In this document: positions 7,853-14,684 of the stretch, piece after piece | Layout: the number at the start of each line of letters is the position of its first letter | Position numbering within the stretch: the first letter of the stretch is position 1 | Source of the DNA: CAVXTT01 sp963764685 | Lineage (GTDB): Bacteria; Bacteroidota; Ignavibacteria; Ignavibacteriales; Ignavibacteriaceae | Assembly (NCBI GenBank): GCA_963764685.1 | Contig: CAVXTT010000026.1 | Coordinates: forward strand, 1 to 15,409 | Reading direction: 5' to 3' | DNA: 15,409 nt | Program-made: the position numbers and the translations under genes | The notes under the pieces: model-generated | What the model saw: the letters and a program-made list of their open reading frames with translations, nothing else | Database searches by the model: none | What the model was told of the DNA's origin: nothing

Positions 7853-8818
7853 CTATTTCACAAGCAATTTGCCGTTTTTCATCAATATTTGATCGTCCAT
7901 ATAAACTGTAGGTTTTTTGACCAGACCATCAAGGTGGATAGGCACATCTACTTTTCCCCCCATAGATAGATTATTACCCAAAGCTATGTGAATTGTTCCC
8001 AGTACCTTTTCATCCTCAAGAAGCACCCCGCTTAATTTTGCACTGTCGTTTGTACCGATGCCGAATTCTGCAATATTCCTGGCTTCAGGACCTACAGCAT
8101 CCAGCTGCTGATTAAGCTTCCTTGCAAGTGTACCCCCGGTTATTTTTACTGCATATCCATTTTCAACTTCTATCCGGATGTTTGCATTTTTTATTAAACC
8201 GAGTCCAGCCATTGAACCATCAACTATAAATACTCCATTGGAAGTACCTTCCAGCGGTGCAAGGAATGCCTCCCCGGTCGGGAGATTACCGCTCTCCCCT
8301 TTTTCGTGGAATAAGCCTTTGCTGGCATATGCCTTTCTGCCTGCTATTTCAAAACTGATATCTGTCCCCAGTGCAGAGGTTACACGAATCTTTTTCCCTG
8401 TCTCCAGTATTTCAGTCAGTTTAACAGTCAGTTTTGAAATTTTATTATAATCCGCATTCATCCCCCTTATCATTACTTCTTTTGTTATTCCGGGGAAGGT
8501 GGCTACCCTTACCCCTTTTGCGGATGCGGCTCTTCTTGCATTCGTATGTGTGAGCGATTTGGATGTAGGAATAAGCACTACATCAAATTTCTGCATCAGG
8601 TCAGCAACCACTTCAGGAGGTTCCTCACCGTTTATTTTACCCGGTTTCATCTCCAATAACAGGGCTTCATATCCAAGCCGTAATGCATTACTGAATAATG
8701 ACAGCCCGATCTCTCTTTTTGGTTCATCCGTTATTACGAGGATCTTTTCATTCTTTTTGACCCCCATACAGGTTTCGATCGCTATTGCTGAAGCTGAATC
8801 TAATTTCGTTAATTTCAT
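7853..8818 (-). CDS. M29-type aminopeptidase (AmpS/PepS/aminopeptidase T-like)
   Basis: This is a predicted cytoplasmic metallo-aminopeptidase of the leucyl aminopeptidase (aminopeptidase T) group. The protein of 321 residues is shorter than classical AmpS/PepS (about 410) but fits the shorter branch found in many bacteria and archaea. The N-terminal half is a Rossmann-like domain (EKILVITDEPKREIGLSLF, DVVLIPTSKSLTHTNARRAA). The C-terminal half carries acidic and histidine residues in the right order for the two-metal site: Glu251 in AEFGIG, Glu268/Glu270 before LGTIHIALGNN with His277, and IHLD with His295 and Asp297. These assignments come from motif comparison by eye. The start follows AGGAT in the intergenic gap, 19 bases after the preceding barrel-protein gene, so the two are probably cotranscribed. 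It fits with the nearby dipeptidase and dipeptide-carrier genes. A NicX-like dioxygenase role is a less likely alternative. Confidence 0.8.
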   Translation of the reverse strand: MKLTKLDSASAIAIETCMGVKKNEKILVITDEPKREIGLSLFSNALRLGYEALLLEMKPGKINGEEPPEVVADLMQKFDVVLIPTSKSLTHTNARRAASAKGVRVATFPGITKEVMIRGMNADYNKISKLTVKLTEILETGKKIRVTSALGTDISFEIAGRKAYASKGLFHEKGESGNLPTGEAFLAPLEGTSNGVFIVDGSMAGLGLIKNANIRIEVENGYAVKITGGTLARKLNQQLDAVGPEARNIAEFGIGTNDSAKLSGVLLEDEKVLGTIHIALGNNLSMGGKVDVPIHLDGLVKKPTVYMDDQILMKNGKLLVK

Positions 8819-8837
8819 TTTGATAATCCTGTAAATG

Positions 8838-9615
8838 TTAAAGAGGGAACCCGATATTTAATTGTAACACGGCATTAAATCCCCCGCTCCTTATAAAATT
8901 ATGCATCGGTACTCCTGACTGTTCGGTGGAATTCAACGGAGTGCCGTCATCTTGTTTAACCTGGTCGATATTCATAACCGTGAAAGCAATAAGTCCTTCC
9001 AGACTGACATACCTGTCAATGATTCCTAAAATAAAACCTGTGCCCACAGAATAGCCTACGTCAGTATCGCTGCTGTAATTTCCAACTTCAGTTACTGCAC
9101 CGGGAAAGTTTTCTGTGGTAGTAAAATCAACATCGCTGAAGAGGAGTGCTGCGTCAATTACTTTCCAGCTGAGGGAGCCTGCTACCAGGGTTCCAAGATC
9201 AAAGCCTATTCCCCAGCTGATCATTGTAACTTCAAACTCACTATTGGTGGTGCCGAAACTACTTTCTACCAGGGCACTTTGCTTTTCATTAAGATTCTGA
9301 TAAAAACCTTTTGCCGTTAATATTAATCCATCAAGGTTTGCCCTGTATAAATTCAGTCCGACCCTGAATCCTACAGCTTTACCAAACGATCCCATAGAAG
9401 ATGAGAGTGAATCAGTTCTTAATGTATTAAAATCTACTATGAAATCATTTAATCCGGAAGGTTTATAATTCTGGTAACTGTAACCCCCATAACCGCCTAC
9501 GAGTCCCAAACATCCGAATCCGAATGATTGAGCCAGCAGCTGGTGTTATTAAACCAGACATTAAAATAATGAACAGTACCGGGGAAAATATTTTAAGCAG
9601 AAACCTCAGAACCAT
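8838..9615 (-). CDS. Predicted outer-membrane beta-barrel protein, frameshifted after the signal peptide
   Basis: I do not recognise a named family. From the ATG at 9615 the reading gives a signal peptide (MVLRFLLKIF, hydrophobic core, MSGLITPAA), then loses frame. The body continues in the next frame down to 8838. Dropping one G from the GG at 9533-9534 joins them as TPAAAQSFGFGCLGLVGGYG, which makes a textbook signal-peptidase site (AAA|Q). That supports one gene of about 258 residues. A TTG at 9509 would be only a false start. The mature part is rich in Gly, aromatic and alternating hydrophobic residues (KAVGFRVGLNLYRANLDGLILTAKGFYQNL; SVGTGFILGIIDRYVSLEGLIAF), like short amphipathic strands. 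It ends in a strand, FNAVLQLNIGFPL. It is probably an outer-membrane barrel or surface protein, and its role in the peptide locus is unknown. Confidence 0.7.
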
Positions 9616-9643
9616 AATATCGATAACTTACTTATAAATTATT

Positions 9644-9666
9644 AAAAAAGGAACCCTGGAGGTTTC
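9644..9666 (-). terminator. Rho-independent terminator after the MFS gene
   Basis: On the minus strand GAAACC, loop TCCA, GGGTTC (one A-G mismatch) is followed by C and six T residues. It begins 12 bases after the MFS stop. The barrel-protein ATG lies 28 bases beyond it. Confidence 0.6.
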
Positions 9667-9678
9667 AGTATCAGGTAA

Positions 9679-11016
9679 TTATGCTTTCTCCAGTCCGTGC
9701 CCGCCCGGTCCTTTTTCGTTTCTCATTAAAAGAAAAGCAAAAAGAAATGCGAGGAAGCCGAGAATAGAGAAAATCCACATTCCGGGAATATACCCTGATG
9801 GATTTGAAGCACTCGCACCGTAAGTATCATTTGTAATTCCGATTAAAACATTGAAACCAAACAGTCCGATATTCTGGATCATAGTCATTAATCCATAACC
9901 TGTGCCGAGTCTTTTTTCCTCAACAACAAGAGCAACTGCGGGCCACATAACTGCAGGCACAAGTGAAAATGCTATTCCCATCATACTCATTGGAAGCAGC
10001 AGATACAGTGGGATGGCAGCGTGGATATCGAAGAAATTTATATTGATATTAAGAAAATCTCCCGACGTAACAACATCCGGGCTCCCGAATTTGTAAGCCA
10101 TCATCAGATATACGGGCATAATCAGAATTGAGCCGAACATCATAAGCAATGATCTTTTGCCTATCTTATCGGCAAGGAGCCCGAACAAAGGAGTGAAGAT
10201 CATTGCAGCAAGTGTAAGCATACTCGACAAATTTCCGCCAACTTCACGTGAAGTACCGTGCGCATCCTGGAAGAATTTGATGGCAAAGGTCTGGAAGGGA
10301 AACATTGCAGAATAGAATGTTGCACAGAGAGCAGTAATGAACCAGAACGATTTTCCGAACCGGAGAGCCTCTTTAAGTACTACTTTATCCTGTGATCCTT
10401 CTTTAGGAAGGATATAATTTTTCGATGCATAGAGATCGATCGAATAATAGATAACGATACTGATCACTGCAACGAATCCTGCAGCAACGGTAATCCACAG
10501 CGGCGACTGCCAGTAATCATAAAGCTGTCTGCCCCAGGTCGGGGAATTTAATGCAAGGAAAGAGCCAAGACGTGCAATTGTTAAATTAAGCCCGAAAGCA
10601 AAGGACAGCTCTTTTCCTTTAAACCACCTTGCAATAATTGTAGTTATTGCTACTATCATTGATTCGGCACCTAGACCGAAGATCAACCTGCCGGAAGCCA
10701 TTAGGAAAAGATCGCCTTTAAGCGCAGTAACCACAGCCCCCAACATAATCAGGGCAGTAAAAATGAGTACAGATTTCCTTGTCCCTATCCTGTCAATTAT
10801 AAATCCGCCAACTAATACCATTATGATATTAGGGAAGGAGTAAATTCCCTGGAGCAGTCCTATGTCAGAATCAGAGAAATGAAGCTGCTTAACGAGAAGA
10901 TCTGCCAGAGGACTTATACTATCATATATATAGTAATTGCCGAACATAGCGAGGCTGATAAAAACAAGAACTGTCCACCTGAAGAAAGGGGTTGGAGGTG
11001 TCTTTGTATTCTGCAT
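9679..11016 (-). CDS. MFS carrier of the MFSD1-like type, probable dipeptide transporter
   Basis: A 445-residue inner-membrane protein with the twelve hydrophobic segments of the major facilitator superfamily. Its sequence closely follows animal MFSD1 as I remember it. Matching blocks are FGNYYIYD (25-32), YSFPNIIMVLVGGFIIDRIG (59-78), GRLIFGLGAES (109-119), RWFKGKEL (130-137), ARLGS (148-152), and near the C-terminus VVEEKRLGTGYGLMTMIQNIGL. Glu118 and Arg149 are 31 residues apart, as are the MFSD1 residues I recall as contacting the dipeptide termini (E150 and R181). MFSD1 is a lysosomal dipeptide uniporter. The gene lies directly downstream of the dipeptidase pepD, separated by a terminator. 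Uptake of dipeptides is therefore a good inference, though not proof. Most databases would call it only an MFS transporter. The start has a weak ribosome-binding site. Confidence 0.9.
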   Translation of the reverse strand: MQNTKTPPTPFFRWTVLVFISLAMFGNYYIYDSISPLADLLVKQLHFSDSDIGLLQGIYSFPNIIMVLVGGFIIDRIGTRKSVLIFTALIMLGAVVTALKGDLFLMASGRLIFGLGAESMIVAITTIIARWFKGKELSFAFGLNLTIARLGSFLALNSPTWGRQLYDYWQSPLWITVAAGFVAVISIVIYYSIDLYASKNYILPKEGSQDKVVLKEALRFGKSFWFITALCATFYSAMFPFQTFAIKFFQDAHGTSREVGGNLSSMLTLAAMIFTPLFGLLADKIGKRSLLMMFGSILIMPVYLMMAYKFGSPDVVTSGDFLNININFFDIHAAIPLYLLLPMSMMGIAFSLVPAVMWPAVALVVEEKRLGTGYGLMTMIQNIGLFGFNVLIGITNDTYGASASNPSGYIPGMWIFSILGFLAFLFAFLLMRNEKGPGGHGLEKA

Positions 11017-11040
11017 ATTATTTTACTTTAAATAATAAAT

Positions 11041-11061
11041 GCGGACCCTTTTAGGATCCGC
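11041..11061 (-). terminator. Terminator hairpin after pepD
   Basis: GCGGA and TCCGC close a stem with inner pairs CCT/AGG, one C-A mismatch and a three-base T loop. On the minus strand ATTTATTATTT follows. It starts 10 bases past the pepD stop and precedes the MFS gene. Its left arm, GCGGACCCT, also occurs in the hairpin at 6231-6248. Confidence 0.7.
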
Positions 11062-11071
11062 ATCATAAATG

Positions 11072-12538
11072 TTATTTATTATTCTTAGGAATATTAGCGA
11101 GAGTATTTGTCAGGAGATCATAGAAGTGGGGAACGGTATCAATCTTTAAACGCTCGTCAGGTGAATGAACTCCAAACATTGTGGGACCGAAGGATATCAT
11201 ATCCATTACCGGGTATTTTTCGTTTATAATGCCGCATTCAAGACCAGCGTGAATAGCCTTCACTTCAGGATCCTTGCTAAACAGCTTCTTGTAAGTGGAT
11301 TTCATCAGCTTCAGTACCTCAGAGTTAACATTAGGTTTCCATCCCGGGTATCCGTCACCGTAGCTGATCTCAGCACCTGCAAGTTTGAATACCGCGGTAA
11401 CCATATTAACGATATCCTCATTCTCTGAAGCAACAGAGCTTCTTTGGCTTGTTACAATTTTGAAATGCATTTCCTTCGGTGAGAATAACTGCAAGGTTAG
11501 TTGATGTTTCAACAAGACCCGCTATATCAGGCGACATTGTAATAACGCCGTGGGGAATTGCATACAGCGTATTCAATACACGTTTTTGTGTATCAAGATC
11601 GATAACCTTTGCAGGAAGATCAATTGTCTCAAGTGATACAGAAAGATTCGGCTCATTTGTAGCAAGTTCAGCTTTTACAGTTTTGTTATATTCCTGGGCA
11701 ATAGAAAGAAAATCTTTCTCCTTATTCTTAGGAATTGTAACCATGGCAAATGCTTCACGAGGAATAGCATTATGTTTATTACCCCCTTCGATCTTTGCAA
11801 TCCTCAGATTGAATTTATCCGAAGCCTTCCATAATAGTCTGTTCAGTATCTTTACTGCATTTCCGCGTCCAGTGTGTATTTCAAGACCTGAGTGACCTCC
11901 CTGCAGTCCTGCTACCTTTATTTCATAAGCAGCTGAATCCGCAGGAACATTCTCCTGCTTGAAGTTAAACTTTGCTGTTGTATCTTTCCCTCCGGAGCAT
12001 CCGATATACAAAGAATCTTCTTCTTCAGAATCCAGGTTCAGGAGTATATCAGCCTTAAGCCAGCCGGGTTTCAACTTGATGCACCGGTAAGTCCTGTTTC
12101 CTCATCAAGAGTAAAAAGGAATTCCAGCGGTCCGTGCTCAATGTCCTTTGATTCCATAACTGCAAGCGATGCCGCAACTCCGATACCATTATCAGCACCC
12201 AGAGTAGTTCCTTTTGCTTTTACCCACTCGCCGTCGATATAGGGCTGAATGGGATCATTATCGAAATCGTGCTCAACATCCCGGTTCTTTTCTGCAACCA
12301 TATCAATATGCGTCTGAAGAACTACAGTTTTAAGGTTTTCTTTTCCTTTAGTTGCAGGCTTCCTCACCAGTACGTTGCCAAACTCGTCGCGTTCGGTCTG
12401 CAGACCTAATCTTTTACCGACAGATACTATATACTGAGCTATCTTCTCTTCCTTTTTTGAAGGTCTCGGGTGTTTACATATTTCTTCGAAGTGTTTCCAT
12501 ACTAATTCAGGTTTCAGATGACCTAATACTGAGCCCAT
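11072..12538 (-). CDS. pepD: Aminoacyl-histidine dipeptidase (M20C), two compensating frameshifts
   Basis: PepD is a cytoplasmic di-zinc peptidase that splits Xaa-His and other dipeptides. The pieces add up to about 488 residues, as in E. coli PepD (485). Segment one (12538-12071) carries QTHIDMV with His77 and Asp79, LGADNGIG with Asp116, and TLDEETGLTGA with Glu146/Glu147. Segment two (12074-11418 frame) continues LKPGWLKADILLNLDSEE with the next metal Asp and holds the lid domain. Segment three (frame of 11515-11072) holds FKIVTSQRSSVASENEDI, HAGLECGII and FGVHSPDERLKI with the last His ligand. One T is missing at TT 12073-12074 and one T is extra at TTT 11463-11465, so frame is lost for about 200 codons and then regained. 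All metal ligands are kept, which favours sequence error or very recent mutation. AAAGGAAA precedes the ATG. It lies 14 bases after the PqqD-like gene and is probably cotranscribed with it. Confidence 0.9.
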
Positions 12539-12552
12539 AATTTTTCCTTTCT

Positions 12553-12906
12553 TTAGATTTCTTTAAACTTTATGAAATTATAAGTATAAAGCTGGGTTAA
12601 AAACTTAGTAAGCCGTTCATTTACCGGCTGTATTTCCTCTCCGAACTTCTGTAAAAGCGTTTCGGAGATACTTTGAACATTTTTTTCTCCATCTATCTCA
12701 AGCCAAACCTGTGAGCCGAACTCATCCAGCTTTGCTTTAACGAACGGAGATTTAAGATGCGGGGAAAGATATTTGATAAGATACTTATTAGTAAAGCGTG
12801 GAACAAGAACTGAAACAAACCCGTTATTTTCAATCTCGTGAGTGTAATGTCTAACGGGAATTATCTCGAGATAATTCTTCTCTCCGACAACTTTCTTTCT
12901 AAACAA
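12553..12906 (-). CDS. PqqD-like small protein (peptide-binding winged-helix fold)
   Basis: The 117-residue protein resembles the PqqD family, whose members bind precursor peptides as RiPP recognition elements. The family-like core spans about residues 55-115: VKAKLDEFGSQVWLEIDGEK, an ISETLLQKFGEE helix, and VNERLTKFLTQLYTYNFIKF. An N-terminal extension (MFRKKVVGEKNYLEIIPVRHYTHEIE) precedes it. There is no PqqE-type radical SAM enzyme, PqqA-like precursor or other RiPP gene in the window. It starts at a TTG supported by GGAG six bases upstream. It is the first gene of a likely operon with pepD, 14 bases away. Its role there is unknown: it might bind peptides, or be a separate housekeeping protein of the phylum. 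Confidence 0.75.
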   Translation of the reverse strand: MFRKKVVGEKNYLEIIPVRHYTHEIENNGFVSVLVPRFTNKYLIKYLSPHLKSPFVKAKLDEFGSQVWLEIDGEKNVQSISETLLQKFGEEIQPVNERLTKFLTQLYTYNFIKFKEI

Positions 12907-12912
12907 AAATTA

Positions 12913-12916
12913 CTCC
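12913..12916 (-). promoter_or_regulatory. Ribosome-binding site supporting a TTG start
   Basis: GGAG sits six bases before the TTG at 12906-12904. No in-frame ATG lies nearby, so the PqqD-like gene is best read from TTG. Confidence 0.6.
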
Positions 12917-12947
12917 AAACGACAGATAATGAGAACCCGAAAATAAG

Positions 12948-12977
12948 AAATGGCAGACTTAAAATCATCTGCCATTT
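12948..12977. terminator. Strong hairpin between the cassette-like region and the PqqD-like gene
   Basis: AAATGGCAGA and TCTGCCATTT form a perfect 10-bp stem around a 10-base loop. T-rich sequence follows on both strands (GTAGATTTTTACT on plus; CTTATTTTC on minus), so it can work in either direction. It would insulate the pepD operon from transcripts coming from the AT-rich block to its right. A promoter for the PqqD-like gene must lie between it and 12913. Confidence 0.7.
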
Positions 12978-13042
12978 GTAGATTTTTACTGTAAAGGCTT
13001 ATTAGTTATGCATTTAGATCATTATATATAACGTAATATATT

Positions 13043-13095
13043 CTCTAACTAAGAAGCATGCGAATTCCGCCGTCGCCTTGGGCAGTTTGTTAAAC
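13043..13095 (-). other. Degenerate attC-like end (5' half) after the PD-(D/E)XK-like gene
   Basis: On the minus strand a perfect R'' consensus, GTTTAAC (13095-13089), starts three bases after the stop codon. The sequence AAACTGCCCAAGGCGACGG follows, like the left half of many attC sites. A possible R' (GTTAGAG, one mismatch to GTTRRRY) is at 13049-13043, but the two halves do not pair well. It may be half a site whose other end was lost. Confidence 0.3.
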
Positions 13096-13098
13096 AAC

Positions 13099-13677
13099 TT
13101 ATTTAATTTGCATTAATAAATATTTATTTGAGAATTCTGCTAAATATATTTTTTGAATTCTATCGTCTTTTATTATATGATTTGAAATATAGGCAGCAAC
13201 TTTATTTTGAATATTATCTTCAAAGTATTGAGAAAGTAAGAATAAGTTGTAAGATTTATTTGCATATCCAACCAACCAAATCGGACAAGAAACATAATTA
13301 TTTAATTTATTTTTAATTTTATCATTTATTCTATCGAGCGCAGCTGAAGCTAAATCTTCCATTAAAAATAAATTATGACCATTGGTTTCTTCTCTGATTG
13401 AATTTAAATGAGAAGCATTTTTTATATTAAATTTCAATTCCGAATTACTTCTATTTAAGTCTTCTAAGTTATTTCTGACTAATTCAAAAACTTCAATTCC
13501 AATAAATTTTTCGTTAAACAAAACAACAAAGTCAGGATTCTCACCATTATAATTAAGGAATTTACTTTGAATGACTTCTTTCTCTAATATTTCAAAGTTG
13601 GCTTCATAATTATTTAGATTCTTAAATGCTTGAATAAACTGACTTAGAATTATTTTCTCTTTTTCTTTTTTATCCAT
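13099..13677 (-). CDS. Hypothetical protein with a PD-(D/E)XK nuclease-like core, cassette-borne
   Basis: I do not recognise a named family. The 192-residue protein is Lys/Asn/Ile-rich and AT-rich in codons, unlike the genes left of 12906. A helix with Glu29, Glu32 and Glu34 is followed by NPDFVVLFNEKFIGIEVFEL, in which Pro48-Asp49, two strands and Glu62 mimic the PD...(D/E)xK core of restriction-type nucleases. The usual lysine two residues after the acid is a phenylalanine (Phe64), so activity is doubtful. No signal peptide or membrane segment is seen. It starts 18 bases after the attC-like R' end and stops three bases before another R''-like heptamer, which is how an integron gene cassette looks. 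There is no clear Shine-Dalgarno site. Defence or toxin function is only a guess from its neighbour. Confidence 0.6.
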   Translation of the reverse strand: MDKKEKEKIILSQFIQAFKNLNNYEANFEILEKEVIQSKFLNYNGENPDFVVLFNEKFIGIEVFELVRNNLEDLNRSNSELKFNIKNASHLNSIREETNGHNLFLMEDLASAALDRINDKIKNKLNNYVSCPIWLVGYANKSYNLFLLSQYFEDNIQNKVAAYISNHIIKDDRIQKIYLAEFSNKYLLMQIK

Positions 13678-13695
13678 TTAATTTTTGCTGTAGTG

Positions 13696-13760
13696 GTATA
13701 ACTGCGTTGCTGTCAAGCCGCAGCCCAGAACAAATGGTCGGGTTAAGTTGCCTGTTAGCT
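13696..13760 (-). other. attC-like recombination site (65 bp) between two cassette-like genes
   Basis: Read on the minus strand, AGCTAAC (13760-13754) resembles R'' (RYYYAAC, one mismatch) and GTTATAC (13702-13696) resembles R' (GTTRRRY, one mismatch). Between them TTAAcCCGaCC pairs with GGgcTgCGGcTTGA around ATTTGTTCT, a stem with extrahelical bases like attC hairpins. The site begins five bases after the AbiV-like stop and ends 18 bases before the next ATG. The block is GC-richer than both flanking genes. A length of 65 bp is within the attC range. The outer arms pair over only four bases, so the call is tentative. Confidence 0.45.
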
Positions 13761-13765
13761 TGATT

Positions 13766-14360
13766 TTATAAATTAACATCTTCACTATCTTCTCTAATTA
13801 GTTTAGCTATTTCCTCAATATGTTCTTCACACACTCTAACTAAATTCTTCAAGAATTCTTTTCGAATAAAAGCAGATGAAGATATACTGCTATATTTTTC
13901 TTGATCAATTATTTCTTCGGGTGATTGGAAATGATCATCTTTAATTGACACATACAAACTTTCGTTTTTTAAATCATTCAGTTCTGTAACTCTGGTTAGT
14001 AATTCTATCTCTTTTGTTTATCAATTTATCAATCCATTCATCACCAGTTTGTTCTTTCATTAATTTGAAAAAGGCAATTTCAGTTTCAATGGATATTTTT
14101 GTTTTTGTAGAATGGTGTTTAAAATTTTTATTCAATTGCTTATAGTCTATAGTATTTCCATTAACTCTATCAATCCACAATTCAAATAGCATTTGAATCT
14201 TTGCCAATTCCTCTGTTGCAATTTGACATAATGTATACGCCCTAGCAAATTTTTTATCAGATTGGAGTAGAAATGCTTCAGTCAATAATGAATCAGCATT
14301 ATTAAGTGATTTTTTCATCCCGGTGATTATATTTTCATTAGGGACATTTTCTAATTTCAT
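13766..14360 (-). CDS. AbiV-like abortive infection protein (HEPN fold), one frameshift
   Basis: AbiV proteins are small phage-resistance proteins first known from Lactococcus, with a HEPN-like helical fold. Segment one (14360-13974) reads KKSLNNADSLLTEAFLLQSD, then FARAYTLCQIATEELAKIQM, the family's hallmark helix pair, then FKHHSTKTKISIE with the conserved His region. Segment two, one frame over, reads ELNDLKNESLYVSIKDDHFQ and SPEEII, matching the LYVD...SPSEI stretch of AbiV. Removing one A from AAAA at 14022-14025 joins them into about 197 residues, the normal AbiV length. Another point between 13974 and about 14030 is possible. A TTG at 13957 is only an apparent start of the second part. 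The gene lies just after an integrase relic and just before an attC-like site. It may be inactive if the frameshift is real. Confidence 0.7.
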
Positions 14361-14365
14361 CTTTA

Positions 14366-14503
14366 TCAGGGTAGGGAATGATATATTTTACATAATTGCC
14401 TATATTTTTCCTTCATAGCATAAGGAAGTACTGTCTTTCCCATACCTTTTCTTAAATCGCTTTCATAAAGTTTGTTTATTAGGATTATTAGACCACTGGG
14501 TGA
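14366..14503 (-). pseudogene. Relic of an integron-integrase-like tyrosine recombinase
   Basis: A 45-codon open stretch between TAA (14504-14506) and TGA (14366-14368) reads LINKLYESDLRKGMGKTVLP and then YAMKEKYRQL. It resembles the IntI segment of the form L..V..LHE.DL..G.G.V.LPYAL.RKYPNA, which lies in and next to the IntI-specific insertion, before the catalytic H-x-x-R and Tyr motifs. Those motifs, and everything upstream, are gone. The match is from memory and short. It points in the same direction as the two cassette-like genes that follow. It ends five bases before the AbiV-like ATG. Confidence 0.5.
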
Positions 14504-14684
14504 TTAATGAAGGGGGAGTGCCTAAAAAGATGAAGGAAAAAAGAATAAATTTTATCATAAATTCCTATAAAGGAAATAATTAACTGCCCATTTCCTCTGA
14601 TCAAACTTATGGAAATAGAAATTTAATTGCAACTATCAATTTTTTATTTGGTTGAAGCTAAAATATAATCGCTCATCCTGAATT
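14504..14684. other. Gene-free AT-rich stretch
   Basis: I see no gene, hairpin or repeat here beyond AT-rich sequence. It may be the decayed front part of the integrase-like gene, but none of the three minus-strand frames shows recognisable integrase residues. Confidence 0.5.

Noticed and set aside
8838..9509. The barrel protein as a complete gene starting at TTG 9509
   Set aside because: It would lack any signal peptide, while a signal peptide lies just upstream in another frame and joins perfectly after removing one base.
11418..12074. The middle part of pepD as its own gene starting at TTG 12074
   Set aside because: Its sequence continues PepD residue by residue at both ends. No ribosome-binding site precedes the TTG.
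13128..13316. A 62-codon plus-strand open frame antisense to the PD-(D/E)XK-like gene
   Set aside because: AT-rich shadow frame with no start signal. The minus-strand reading has a complete ORF with cassette-like borders.
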